Shown here piece after piece: positions 13,764 through 25,500 of a DNA stretch of 64,000 bases. Source of the stretch: Ophiodon elongatus (Eukaryota; Chordata; Actinopteri; Perciformes; Hexagrammidae); contig JACSYO010002116.1 in assembly GCA_016806645.1 (NCBI GenBank), forward strand, positions 3,909,501-3,973,500. The letters are read 5' to 3'. A program made the translations under genes and the position numbers. The notes under the pieces were generated by a model, which was not told where the DNA came from, ran no database searches, and worked only from the letters and a program-made list of their open reading frames with translations. Position 1 is the first letter of the stretch; the number at the start of each line of letters is the position of its first letter.

Positions 13764-15403
13764 TTGCAAAAGGTTGACGTCTTTTGAAATGCGGCAGCTC
13801 ACTCCGCCTCACTCGCAAGTCTACTGCGTATCGCTTATTTGTCGTTTTCCACGCGAGAAGAAGGATGCATCATTTTGCTTTGTAGTTCAAAGTCGCTGCC
13901 AGTGTGTCCACTCTGTGCATCTGTGTGTGTTTTCTGGCCAGGAACTACGTCTACGCGGAGTTCAAGCTGATTGGCCAGAAAAAGCCCCCAAGAAACAGCA
14001 AATGGAGCAGTTGGTCTGGCAAACTAAAAGGGTGTAAAAAATGGCTACCCACTGACCTATATTTTAATAGAGCCAGGTGTATATTTATACACTGCATTGC
14101 AATCATCTTTTTATTTATTTTTTATTCCTTCTTTAGTTAGTCGTTAAGTTTACATAATGAATGTGACTGCATAATATGCCCTGCCCCCATGAAGCATACT
14201 GCTTTTTGCCATGCATTTGCAGATTGTCATGATAGAAGTGCTATATTTACGTAGCTCTAAGTTGGTATGTGTTATGGCAGCCATTGACACTAGGCAGATG
14301 CAGAGAGGAGCAATAGTTCACACTGCAGCTGAAGACCTGACTGTACCTTGAGATTGTCATGTTGCAATGTGACACAGCTCACTGGAATTTATATAATAAG
14401 TTATGTCAAGGTGATCTGTTTGCTTTTTAAACTAGAATCTTATGTGGCTATAAGAATTCAGAACATTCTGAGCTTGTAGTAAATCATTTCTATCTTGAAA
14501 TATATTTAATAATTAAAAATGCTGTGTTAAAATAAAAAAAAAATACCCGTTGTGTGAACTGTGAGGAATAATTCCTGAGAAGTGTACAGTCAGTATGTGT
14601 CAAGTTGTGGCAGATTTAAATGTCAATGAAGTCACCCAGGACACTTTAACATGGCATGCTGACAGTGTGAAGGATTAGACAACACACACATTGCCTTTGT
14701 GCACCTTCCATGACTTGAACTTTGCAGGGCTCTAACATTGCTCCTAACACCACCCTCCATCATTTTAATGCCTGTGTGAATGTGTATATGTATGAGAGAG
14801 ACAGAGGGGGAAAGAGTTGAGATGACCCTTCACCCCTCTTTGCAATTTGTCATAAAAAAAGAAGCGGAAAGGCAAAATTCCTCCTTAAAGAAAAAAACAT
14901 CCCTTGATGTTAAAATCCCCAAAACTAACCCCTATCGCGGTAGAGTTGCAAAAAAGTTTCCCGTCCGTTCCATCTGTGATTGCGAGTGTATTCTGGTTCC
15001 TCTGTGAAAATGATGGATGACAAGTTAAATTTGTGTCTGGGGAGTGAAGGTGAACTGTGACAGAGTGATTTGTCTTGGGAATGGAGGGTTAGGGTCAGGC
15101 GAAACTGGGCGCCTCAAGGCACAAGACATTGACAAATTCATCCTGCCCGCCGCATTTCTGAAGCCTTTTGTTTTGAATCCTGGCTACTCACAAGTGACCC
15201 CCATCCCTCATCCTGCCAGCCGCTGAAGGATGCCTCACCATGCCAGGGGAGCTCAGCACCACTAATTCTTGTCATTCACTTCCCTGACAGGCCCAGACCC
15301 ATACACTCCCGGCGTATGAAAGAGGGAAATATATATTTCTGCACAATAACAGCTGACCAGATTCAGAGCCATAACAGTTTTCCTGTTTGCCTTATCTTTG
15401 CAG

Positions 15404-15530
15404 GTCACTGGCGGGTCTCAAAATGTTCACTGTGCTGGAAGAGCTGGTCGTTGACAACAATCTGCTTGGAAATGACCTCCTGTTGCCCAGGTTACCCAAC
15501 CTTCACACCCTGACACTCAATAAGAACCAA
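15404..15530 (+). CDS. lrmda: lrmda internal exon A: first LRR and most of the second
   Basis: This exon encodes part of the leucine-rich-repeat protein LRMDA, which acts in melanosome formation and melanocyte differentiation. It starts after a pyrimidine-rich acceptor ending TTTGCAG. One base completes a split codon, then 42 codons follow. The protein begins SLAGLKMFTVLEELVVDNN, followed by a segment containing LPRLPNLHTLTLNKNQ. LEELVVDNNLL fits the LxxLxLxxNxL repeat, and LHTLTLNKNQ is a second repeat whose last leucine comes from the next exon. From memory, human LRMDA has SLEGLSAFRSLEELILDNN and LHTLTLNKNRIT at the same place. The exon ends directly before ATATCCTTTT, a minor-spliceosome donor. 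Reading on without splicing reaches TAA within three codons. The upstream exon that should supply the N-terminus was not found in the window. Identification is from remembered family sequence, with strong agreement in order and phase across all four exons. Confidence 0.93.
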
Positions 15531-16316
15531 ATATCCTTTTAAACTAATCACTCAGTCCATTTCTCATTTTCATTCGCAGTTTACTATCCAGACATAGATA
15601 ACATACATCAGTATCAGATTTAACAGTGTATTTTGTGTACATTCATATGTTAATACAACTTGCACTTGTCTCAGAGAACCAGTTTTTAATGTTGTGCTTT
15701 TGTAAGGGGTGTTTCAAAAGAGAGAAGAGGAACTTGGCTGTCACAGAGCTCCACACTGAACTAGTTTCTGAACCACAGGGACCTCTAGTGGAATTAGATT
15801 TTAGAGTCAACATAACAGATGTGTTTTTTTTTTTTTTTTAAAGGGAATAAAAAGTGGAGGATTAAAACTAGCCAAACATCCAAAGAATGAGACAGAATGT
15901 TTTGCGATGTATTTGCTGTTTAGACATATCGGTAGTTTTAAATTATAGACAATCAAATCAGGATATTTGATATTTGGATCGGTTCCATTATGCATGAATA
16001 CACTTCTTTACCTCACTGAAATAAAATAAATCTATTTATTAATTTGTCACTTAAGGCACTAGAACACTCACATTTTTGCTCATTGATTATAGCGGCACTG
16101 TGTGTTCTACTTTCCACCTAAAGTAAACACGTTAAAAAACTGAGCTCCGCACAACCACCCTAAATTCTAGACATAGACACATTGCGAGGCTGTTTATGAT
16201 CAGTCAGAAATGTGTGAACTTCCCGTCTAAGCTTCAGAACAGGTTTAGCAATGTGTCCTGTTTTTCTCTGGTTATGCAGATCCTGCTGGGTAACGATGTT
16301 CGCTCTTGCACATTCT

Positions 16317-16317
<1 letters not shown>

Positions 16318-16360
<43 letters not shown>
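16318..16360 (+). repeat. (CA)n microsatellite in the U12 intron
   Basis: About 21 uninterrupted CA units, roughly 600 bases before exon B. Confidence 0.95.
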
Positions 16361-16361
<1 letters not shown>

Positions 16362-16424
16362 TTCCAGAGTCAACATTAAAACTGGGGCTCCTTGAAGTGT
16401 GCGTCTGGGACTGTGTGCTGAGTT

Positions 16425-16570
16425 TGGTTGTGAAGTGGTCGGCACATGCTAATAGGCCAATTATGTACATCCTGTCGTGGCACAGTGCCATTTTAAAGCT
16501 CGAGCACTGCATTAGTGCAGTTGTATTTTGACACTTTGGGGCTCAATTTTCCAAGTGAATGTATTAGTGA
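16425..16570. promoter_or_regulatory. candidate conserved element inside the U12 intron
   Basis: GCTAATAGGCCAATTATG is followed by a short dyad, GAGCACTGCATTAGTGCAG. The stretch is free of repeats and has no protein reading. It lies about 400 bases before exon B. Confidence 0.33.
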
Positions 16571-16959
16571 TGAATGTGCCTGCTTAGGGGCTGTTTGTTT
16601 TTTCCACGTTTCGCAAAAGTTTTCCACAGCACGGCTCTGGGAAGCACGGACTGTTTGAACCACAGGGCATCCATCATTTTGTCACTGTTCTGCACCCGGC
16701 CACCTAGGAAATGAAAGAGATCGAGAGAAAGGGAGAGAGAGCAGCAGCCAAATTGTGTCACTACTATATGCCAAAGCCTGCACCTTAAATTGCCCCTCTG
16801 TCTGCCCAGTCTCACAAAGCCAGTGACTAACCCCTTTGAGCACTTCGGTAAATTTGACAGTGACGTGTTTTAGTGCAGACAGGCACGGTAGGGGCTGTGC
16901 GGGTAGTAAATGCTAATGTAATTAACAGCGTTAGGTCCTTGACATCCGCCCTTTGACAC

Positions 16960-17099
16960 CTGACTGATATCGAGGCCCTGCTGGAACACTTGGCTGATGT
17001 GACCCCGTCACTGGTGTACCTAAGCCTGCTGGGAAATGAGGCCTGCCCCAACCAGCTGGTCAGCCTGGATAAGGATGAGGACGACTACCAGAGATACAG
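16960..17099 (+). CDS. lrmda: lrmda internal exon B: end of LRR2 and LRR3
   Basis: This exon has 46 complete codons plus two bases. It opens with LTDIEALLEHLADVTPSLVY, then LSLLGNEACPNQLVSLDKDE, then DDYQRY and the AG of a split arginine codon. LVYLSLLGNEAC is a leucine-rich repeat of the LxxLxLxxN type. CPNQLVSLDKDEDDYQRYR is the acidic link to the cap and is close to human CPNELVSLEKDEEDYKRYR as I remember it. The start is fixed by the AC acceptor of the preceding U12 intron. The end is a standard donor, AG followed by GTCAGTAA. Its neighbours are exon A, 1.4 kb upstream, and exon C, 3.1 kb downstream. I see no frameshift or damaged residue. Confidence 0.94.
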
Positions 17100-20000
17100 G
17101 TCAGTAACTACATGGACCGTGCTGATGTTGTACATAAATAAGGAACCAATATAACTCTTACCCGTTTCGATAGATGGATGGATGGATAATTTTCAGTGTG
17201 GGTGTGTTTATATTTTCAGTCAGACAGTTTTGATACTAAGCTATTCAGAGGCATAGCTTTTTGTAAGTAATGGATTTGGAGATGTTCCTTTTTTTAAAAC
17301 ATCCAGCCCCCTACATTTCACTCGCAGGCTGTGGATTCAACCACATCACTCTAAAAGCTTTGTCAACTGGCCCCTCTACACTCCAGTTTGCAAAATGGAT
17401 TTCATGTGTGACTAGTCACCACCACAAATGAGTGTTTACTACCCTACCTTACCAGAGCAGATGATGCATTAAACATCAAGCGAGGCCTGAAGCCATGCAA
17501 TATGACCACCATTTGTCAGGGTCCTTTACGTGAAATGCGATAAAAGGCGAAAAGCATACTCTCTTTTGTCTGTTTTAGCCCTAAGTGCTTGTTTCTGACT
17601 CTGCGTTGCTTATTAATCATTTACCACCCATGCCTTTCTTGAATAATCTTTCTTCTTTCTTTTTGTCTTTCTCCCCACCTCTCTCCCCCTCTTTCTTTCC
17701 CTCTCTCACTTTGCCTCCCCTTCTCCCCCTTTCCCCTCTCCTCGCATGCTTATCTTGCTGGTGAGGAAAGCTGTTCTGTTTTGACTGACAACGTCTAGGG
17801 TCCTGTAATGTAATATTCATAATGTGTCACATAGTAAAACATCAATTTGAGCGTGATGCAGATTTCATGTCTGACAAGGTTAGGCTGTATGCAGGTCGTG
17901 ACAGCACTGGCCTTGGGCAATAAATACCCAGCCCAATGCCTCGGGAGCTCTTGGTCTCTCAAGTGAACTACCCTAGTGCGTTGCATCGGTGCCCCAATTA
18001 GTGCAACGACATAGAAACATAGTATTCATTCACACAGCATTGTGTAGTCTGCGTGGAGGTTAAATGTTGTCCTGTTCTTAGCCAACCATGCGTGCGCAAT
18101 GTGGCCATTTGTAGTACTACGATAATACAAGAGTTCAATGCTGTAATATTATATGTTCACAATGGGTACTCATTATGCGGCGTTGTGCTTACGGGAGACT
18201 ATCTCCTCAGAAAACTGAAATATTTTAACAGATGTGACTCAACCTTTTTTTTTTTCTCTTTTTGTTTCTGTGATGTGTAAAGATGAACGTATCTTTATGT
18301 GATACTTTGACCTCTTATCTTGAGGAAAGTTATCAGTTTGTCCGATCTCGTTTTGTTTCAGATCAAAGAGCTTGTGCCTGAGGGGCCTCAAACGCCAACT
18401 GTAATGTTCACTCAACCTTTTTTAATGGCATAATTACCCACAGTGTCTATACATATTATTTGTGTTTGTTTTGTTATCTTCTGTAGATGTAATACTAAGT
18501 TAGTGATTGTTAGAAAGACCTTTACCAGAGTAACCACCTTTTATGTCGTGCATAACAGGTGAGCTAAAGAAAAAACATTTTTAAATTCAACAAATATAGA
18601 GGACAGTTTCAAGCAAATAATTGGATATTTACTAGTGTTAAATGTATTTATCTGAGATTATGCAGTCGTTATTGTTTAACATCAGTTATCGCTTATTGAC
18701 TTTATCCAACTATTTAACTACTATATGAAACTCAAATTAATGAATTTAATTATAGCTCAAATAAATTAACAAAAGATCTAATAAATGATTAAGTACATCA
18801 TAAAGAATGCGTATTGTCTTAGCAACTATATTTCTTTATTTTCCATAATTTTCTAGCAAATTACAGAGTTCTTTAAGAAAAGGACATTTAAGGAAAGTAT
18901 AATAGTAGCAAAATCTAGTTTGCACTACAACATCCACTTCCAAGCAAATATCATGCAGCAAAAATTGTGTTGTTCTTATCACATGTTTGGTATTGCTAAA
19001 TAAAGTGCATGAGTGTGAGTTTTTCTTCCTTCCAGTCCTCTCTTCTTCCCCCTACCCCCCTGTGCTGCCGTATCCTCCCTCTTCAGTTGGTTTGAATCAT
19101 TAATATCCCCACTGGCTGACAGAGCCTTGTCATCTGCTCTGACCCTGTGATGGTAGGTTACCTATGGAGAATAACCTCCCTGCATGTCTCCCAAGGGCAT
19201 CTTCACATTTCATCATGGAAATGCCCTGAACAAAGTCCTTTTACAGGGAGGGAGACACAGGATGGGATTGGGGCCTCTTGTATTTAAGTGCTGGTGCTCT
19301 CATCGGAAAAGGAGCTCTTATTAGGAACAGGTCATTTTACCCTATAATAATGGTCCTATAAAAAGTAATTTAGGGCCATATGACATATTTAGTGTTTTAA
19401 TCAGTTGTTTTATTTTTGTGGATACACACTCTTTCTGTTTTATGTATCTTTCAAACTATATCAGATGTTTTGTTCCTGACATTTGCATTGAGATATTTTT
19501 TGTTCCGTGTCAGTCTAAACGGGATCCCTGCATCCCCTCCTTATAATCCTCAGGTGATGAAAACTTGACACAAGCTTTGCCATCTCCCCTCATCGCCATT
19601 GCCATCATCAATTTGTCACGGCTCTTTGCGCACAGGTCTTGTCTGTGCCCATATCCCTCGTCCTTTCTCACCCTCCACTTAGGTGCTGCATGCATGTCCT
19701 TTTTGGCTCCCAGCTCAGCCCTGACATACTGGTTCCTCTATCCCTGCCTGCCTGTGAAAGGATCTGTTGTCATCTATGTATTCCAACCATTATCTTTTGA
19801 CGTTTCTCTCCCTACCAATGAAAGACAAGAGTGTGTCTGAAAGCTTAGAGAGATATCTGTGATGCTGCCAGAATGACAGCTCTGGCAGACGGGTTGTATC
19901 TCCTTTTGTGCTATTTATATGTCGTACTTATTCTTATCAGCTTTGAAGGTTATTACATGCAAGAAAATATCACCATTAAATCTGCACCAACATTAAATCT

Positions 20001-20188
20001 CAGTAAACACGGCTTCCTTTCAAGTTTTGTTGATGCATGCATTTACATATTAGAACGTGTGTCAGTTTGATTAGTGTGTCACTTCCTTAGATTCTATGTT
20101 TGTCTCTTTGTTAAGAACAGGCCTACAAGGAGACCTTTTAAAGCAGCAGTACGGTATAGTTTAAAGTTGAATTGTTGTTTGCCCACAG
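17100..20188 (+). other. lrmda: lrmda intron between exons B and C (major type)
   Basis: This intron of about 3.1 kb starts GTCAGTAA and ends with a pyrimidine-containing GCCCACAG acceptor. It is a phase 2 GT-AG intron. It contains a strong polypyrimidine tract at 17635-17746, a short GATG-type repeat near 17175-17188 and an AT-rich stretch at about 18570-18960. The rest looks like unremarkable unique intronic sequence. The open frames inside it are short and show no recognisable protein. Confidence 0.88.
17635..17746 (+). repeat. polypyrimidine (CT-rich) low-complexity tract
   Basis: About 110 bases are almost entirely C and T, with irregular CTTT, CCCT and CTCTC blocks. The tract is within the B-C intron, well upstream of the acceptor, so it is not that acceptor's own pyrimidine tract. 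The reverse-strand open frame over it is a lysine/glutamate/arginine-rich artefact of composition. Confidence 0.85.
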
Positions 20189-20315
20189 GTACTTTGTTCT
20201 GCACAAGTTGCCCCAGCTGAAGTTTCTGGACACCAGGAAAGTAACCCAAAAAGAAATGACGGAGGCGAAGGCAAGAGGAGCATTCATGAAAGTGGTCAAA
20301 CCCAAGTCGGAAGCT
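20189..20315 (+). CDS. lrmda: lrmda internal exon C: LRR cap and linker
   Basis: One base completes the arginine codon (AG+G), then 42 codons follow. The protein reads YFVLHKLPQLKFLDTRKVTQ, then KEMTEAKARGAFMKVVKPKS, then EA. YR..VL.KLP.LKFLD..KVT is the LRR-cap signature seen in U2A'/SDS22-like LRR proteins, where it seals the end of the repeat solenoid. The human protein, as I recall it, has CFVLYKLPNLKFLDAQKVT followed by RGVFMKVVKPK, so both blocks are conserved. The exon starts after GCCCACAG and ends at GCT before the donor GTAAGT, in phase 0. Length and frame are consistent with the flanking exons. Confidence 0.94.
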
Positions 20316-20540
20316 GTAAGTTAAGCCCCGTTTATTTATTTTTTTGTGTGTACACTGTTTTAAATAGTATTCCCTCAGAAGTCTTGAGAGGATTTGTCAC
20401 ATTCATCCCTTTCTTCCCTTTTTCTATTCTTTCCTTTATCCTTCCTTTCTTCCTGTGCATGCTTGACTGTCAGTCTCCTTTAACAAAGGTCCTAGTACTG
20501 CGGCCCTTTTGTAAAGAGTCTCTCTTTACTATCGCTTAAA

Positions 20541-20585
<45 letters not shown>

Positions 20586-20589
20586 TGTC

Positions 20590-20624
<35 letters not shown>

Positions 20625-20664
20625 TGTCTTGTGTGTGTGAGTGTCTTGTGTGTGTGTGTGCGTG
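20541..20664 (+). repeat. compound (GT)n with GAGTGTCTT interruptions
   Basis: Long GT runs are broken by three copies of a GAGTGTCTTGTGTG unit at about 20583, 20622 and 20640, so the microsatellite has begun to expand as a longer minisatellite-like unit. It starts about 225 bases after exon C. Confidence 0.93.
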
Positions 20665-20689
20665 TAAATGTGTGACCACAGCCTGACCT

Positions 20690-20960
20690 GATTTCGTATG
20701 CATGAGCCCAGATCAAAGACGACGGGCGGCTGTCCGGTCGCGGTTGTGTTGCCAAGTGTGACATGGCTGGCGATTGGAGTGACAGCTCACGTACATGGCG
20801 CTCACAATCGCTTAATTATCCCGAGCCCGTGCACTTATTCCTCGCTCTCTTGTTTTGGGCTACACAGACTAATTAGAGTTCGGGCGGTTCATAGATATAA
20901 CCAATCCACCCCTTCCCAACGCTTTTCTCCCCCTGTCTTCCACCCCTTTGATAATGCAAT
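20690..20960. promoter_or_regulatory. candidate conserved non-coding element
   Basis: GC-balanced unique sequence with TATGCATGAG, CGCTTAATTATCC and ACTAATTAGAGTT. It lies just after the compound GT repeat and about 375 bases after exon C, and it contains several CpGs, unlike the surrounding intron. Confidence 0.38.
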
Positions 20961-21789
20961 ATAAATGAACAGCTTTTGCCTAGATTTGATTTCATGTAAT
21001 TGTAAGGTCATGAAATATTTACTATTTGGATCAGCTAAGCTTTGTCGTTTCAAGGTCTCTGGGGCTCTGACAGTGAGCCTGGGAGGTTAAAATGGATCCA
21101 GAATAGCAAGAGCGAAGGCATCCAATGACAAATCAGAAGCATGTGAGGTGATGTCGGGTTTAAAAGCGCAAGAGAAAAGCAAAATATTTATTGTTTCAGC
21201 TAAGATAGTGTTCTGTTTTAGTGTCAGTTCATGCTATGCTTTGTTCTTGATTCTTCATGCAAGTGGCAAGCGGGAAAGCAAAACATTGAAATAATTTAAC
21301 CTCAGTCTGGCATGTTTGGTAGATGGAGAAAAGTGGAATGAAAACAATGTTCATCCACTTTATATAAAACGAAACTAAGGACCTCTACAATGCTTTTTGG
21401 CAGGGTAAAGTCACTTTATAAGAATTTATTTACATAGCTTGTCAGTGAAAAAGAAATGTTTGCCTTTGTCGCCACAGCCGTAGATGAAAGTAGAGATAAT
21501 CACTGATTCTAGCTGACATGATGTGTGTGTTTTTCTGTCTTTGTGTCTTTGAACCTGCTGTATATGATTATTTATTCCCAATGCAAAGTAAAAGGTTAGA
21601 GCTTTGATGAAAACGTGTCTACCTCCCATTGCACACACTATTTTGTGTGCCTGAACATGCTTTTGCTGTCCTACCCGTAGTTCCTTATTAGCAGTGTTTG
21701 ACTGAGAATTCACAATGAAGATCATTTTTGCCGGGACATATCCTGTGTTGGGGCCTTGGGATGTCACAGCGGCATTTCCATAACATTTG

Positions 21790-22120
21790 TTTTGATTTAG
21801 ATGAGACGTGATGCGTCAACTATCACAGACTTGATGAGCCATGAGTACCTCCCGGCTCTAATTGTCCACATCATCAGAGTGATTGTAAGCTGACCAATAG
21901 TGCGGGCCACCAATTAATGCAACGTCTGCAACGGAACAGGAAAGCGAGGAGAGATGATGGCATAATTAGATATTTGTGTTTGCTTTTATGTCTGGTACAG
22001 CAGGGTGTTGCTCATAACAGTGGCTCATGGTACAGTGTCTGCCATTTGCTTCATTACAAAGGATGGTAATTAGCTGTCTCGCTGTCGCCTGCACTACCAT
22101 TTGAGTCTCAATTAGTGCAA
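21790..22120. promoter_or_regulatory. candidate conserved non-coding element
   Basis: The stretch contains GACGTGATGCGTCA (bZIP-like), CTCTAATTGTCC, GACCAATAG, CCAATTAATGCAACG, CATAATTAGATA and TGGTAATTAGCTG. The density of distinct transcription-factor-type words and the lack of repeats suggest an enhancer. Confidence 0.45.
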
Positions 22121-22492
22121 GTATTGGAAGGGTAAAAAAATACAGGACAACAGACGTGATTTAAATGGTTTATTTATAAAGTTTTTTGCTCTGCGTACAG
22201 TTATTTTTCCTTTAAGACCTTTTATGACAAATCTCCTTCCTGCTGTTTACAGTATATAAATTGAAACCATAGAAACAGCAGCAACGGCAGCAGGGTTACG
22301 GTGATGCATGCCCATTCATGACAGCATAAATCTGAAGAAAAAGCCCCTGCTCTATCAGATCATTCCCATTGCATGATGTGCGTATTGGAATAGTTAATGG
22401 TCTTGCTATGAAATCGACAGTGCTGAACTTTGGAGACCTCTCTTGAGTCATATCGGAGTGGATTGTGACCACAGTTTTAACTCCTTTTCAAT

Positions 22493-22509
22493 CATGCCAT
22501 TATGGCATG
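22493..22509. repeat. 17-base palindrome with a single central base
   Basis: CATGCCAT and ATGGCATG flank one T. This is a perfect dyad in otherwise unique sequence. Confidence 0.85.
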
Positions 22510-25500
22510 GCACTGGGCGCCACCACATGGTTCTGATAAAGCAGTTATGGTCCTTAGCACAATCTGAACACCATAACTTTTCATAAATTCCCAATGTTTT
22601 CCATGTTGCCTACATCACAGCCAGACAGTCAATGGCCCACTGTTTGCAGGAAAAGGCACATGCACACAAAAACCTACGATGAGATTTGTGAGTACTGAAT
22701 TGACAAAAAGTTGTTTAAAAATGTATATATAAATATAAATGTATAACATCTTGATCTCACAGAGTCAAACCTTCACCGTGAAGACAAACATTGTGACAAA
22801 GAGGAAGACAAAGAATCGTGCTTAAATGGAATGGCCATGCTCACACACTGAGGTTTAATTGTTATTGTGTGCCTTCATGCACGAGTGGACATGACACCAT
22901 AAGTGGGTGACAATGAGCTGTCCCTGACTTGTCTGTATGTTTTGGTGTTGGCATCAAACTCAGAAGGGGGTCATTTTCTCTTTTGGGTTTTGGTTTTATT
23001 GCATTTCTGAGTAGAAAGGACAAGTAGTTTGACAGAAACAGAGGCAATGAACTGAAATGACAAAGACAAGAGAGAGAGAGAGAAGAAATATATATAAATA
23101 CCTGAAGTAAACAAAAAAAAACACTGTTGGGACAATTTAAGTGTTTTCCAAAAACCACAACAAGCGGAGTCAGAGTGGAAAACCCTTAAGCTGTATTTTG
23201 GGAAATTGGGCGTGTTGGAATGCTATAATGTGATAATTCTCTTTGAGGATTTAGAGGTCATGGAATGAAATGGCGTTAAACCACGTAGAGCCATTTGGAC
23301 TGTGTTGGGCTGCTTTCGGAAAATACATGTGGTACTTTCTGGCTCGGTTCCTCCACCTCCCTCCGCTCTGCCACGGAGCCCACATTATGCTGCCGAACCC
23401 TTGGGTTAAACTGGCCATGTCTATCAAAACACTATGACAGCACATTCTGTTTTCAGATCCCAAGCACTGCTAAAAAAAAAGTGCGTAGCAAATCTAACTA
23501 GTAGAATAACATTTACTTCTTGCCACATGTTTAAGAGTGTTTCACAGTGAATGAAGTAAGTCCATGGTCCCCCTTACGAAGCACAGCTTGTAGCTACGTC
23601 AGCGGGTATAAATGTTCCTCAGATGTCACTTAGATTTTGCCTGAACGAAGTATTTGACTTGATTTTCTAGCATGAACACAAGTTTTTCCCCCCACATCCT
23701 TCTGCGTATAATGTAAAGCAGACTGCATTGCAGGGTGGCTAGAGCCAGCTCCCGGGTCCCATGAGTCTCTGCACACAGGGTAACGGTTCTTCAAGGGAAT
23801 TGACAGTGACAGAGCCAGGAAAGTCCTCAAGTGGATCTTTTCAGTTCTGTTTTTTCTTCCCTAGACACTAACCTGTTTTACTCTGCACAAGACAGCAGTT
23901 CATTTTAAGTTTGCACCGAAGGGAACAGTGCAAATCTAAGATAGACTGCATGGTTTTAGACTCATGATTGTGCATTATGTGATGCATGATTGTGGCTTTT
24001 TTGCAAAGCAACTCTGGAAAAAGAGGAGGCATTTTGCTATAGGCTGGTTGTTTTGCTTCCTTTTCAAGTCTCAAATGTACCCTGTAAAGTATGTTGCCAC
24101 GTTCATCTCTGCTTGAGAGTTATGAGTTCCCCGAAGCTCTCAAACATAACAAACAGCATGCAATATAGCGCTTTGTGAATGTGCCTTCAGTGGGTTTGCT
24201 GAATCATTTTACTGAACAAATGTGTCCTCCGAGAAAACTCAAAGAATATGGTTCTCAACAGGGGAAGGCAATATAACCCAACAGATTGCCGTGGAAGCAG
24301 GTTTATTACCACTCTTTGCTCTCTGCTAGATTCTGTATTTGCACCAGCTATTATACATACAAAACTCTTATTTGTCACCTTTCTTTCATGACACATTCCT
24401 GAATCAATATGTACTGTATACAGCAGGTTGAGTAAGGACAGCACTGTGGATAGAGTAGGCGTTGTGGGGAAACTGTAACCATACTGAATGCCTGTCTGCT
24501 TTATGTTCAGACAAATAAACTCACTACATATTGTGATCTGCTTGCTTTCAAATTATGTTCTTTCTCCCATCTTACATAATGTCTTTGTATCTGTGATTGC
24601 ATCACTTGAGACGCTGGCTGCTCTGTTCTTCGTCTTTTAATGACAACATATCCTAAATGTTAAAACAGCTGTTTATAATTGTTTGGACGTGTTTAGTTTT
24701 TATGATAGACAAACTACACTGTGTGTTTGTGTCAGATTATTCCAAAGAGCCACGTCTTCATTCTTGCAGGTATCTGTATTTGCCTGTCACTGTGTTTTTC
24801 TTTCACTGGTTTTTGACTGCTGAAGTATACGCCTGTCCAATGTTTGGACCAGTGCAACAAGCCTGGTTCTGAGCATTCTGGCAGCTTAAATTGAGAGGTC
24901 AGGCAGGGGTTATAAGCCAGGAAAACAACAGCAATTAGAGGGAGTGACTCAAACTGTCCACATAAATCATCCAGGCCCTGCATATCATAAACACACTGTA
25001 AAACTTTAAAGCACAATTAATTGTAAGTAATAGCGCCAAGATTGATTTATTGCCTCTTTCAAAGCCTGGAGACACAGGGTGCATGACCTGAGTGTCACGT
25101 CACTCTTGCAGGCAATAATGATAGATGGGTTACTCATTTTTGGCAAAACGCAGAGTATAAAAACAAACATGTGTTTTTGTAAGGACTTTTATGAGACACT
25201 GAAGTGGCCGCGTTGCATTAACTGATTTTCCTCTCCTTCTGCTGGCATCCAGTACAGAGAAGGAACGCCTCTGTGGTGAAGCATTTGTTGTCTCGACGTC
25301 TCTTGTGTTTAGCTGTGGAGTTTGAGGCCTGTCAGAAAACAGTCCAAGGCTAGCCAACAATAATGAGATGTCTCTCTCTCCCATTTTGATATAAAGTTTT
25401 CATAAACTTTGACAAATCATGCGATCGTTCATGTAACTTTTCTCTTTTTTTATCTGTATAATGTAAGTCTTTGTTGAGATTTTATTAGTGTAATAATGTT

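Larger units (their letters stand above)
1..15403 (+). other. lrmda: upstream lrmda intron (3' part), possibly including unrecognised 5' sequence
   Basis: This stretch precedes exon A, whose first base completes a split codon, so at least one more coding exon must exist upstream. I searched by eye for an exon ending in an LDLS/N-type leucine-rich repeat and found none. The stretch is therefore read as intron whose beginning lies outside the window. It holds microsatellites (448-478, 9598-9664, 12579-12614, 13200-13234, 13742-13763), a diverged two-copy tandem duplication at 5133-5284, and several conserved-looking AT-core stretches (about 7340-7700, 7985-8110, 10160-10340, 13015-13195). Nothing else was recognised in it. 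Confidence 0.6.
15531..16959 (+). other. lrmda: U12-type AT-AC intron of lrmda
   Basis: This 1,429-base intron begins ATATCCTTTT and ends in AC. The donor matches the minor-spliceosome ATATCCTTT consensus exactly. TCCTTGAC at 16936-16943 matches the U12 branch-site consensus (TTCCTTRAY) at all but the first base. The branch adenosine at 16942 lies 17 bases before the terminal C, within the usual distance. The last bases lack the long pyrimidine tract of major introns. No GT donor or AG acceptor restores the reading frame here, while the AT-AC choice joins CAA to CTG in phase 0 and gives NKNQ-LTDIEALL, as the family requires. The intron also holds a (CA)n run at 16318-16360 and a conserved-looking stretch near 16425-16570. 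No other gene is visible in it. Confidence 0.88.

Noticed and set aside
13678..14037. 119-codon open frame with a possible acceptor before GAACTACGTCTACG
   Set aside because: It resembles an exon at first sight (TTTTCTGGCCAG acceptor), but neither overlapping frame matches the LRMDA N-terminus or any family I know, and the upstream part is a GT repeat. It lacks the leucine-rich repeat expected before exon A.
15316..15513. Open frame over exon A in a different frame
   Set aside because: The true frame is set by the LRR sequence and by phase with exons B and C; this one is a shadow.
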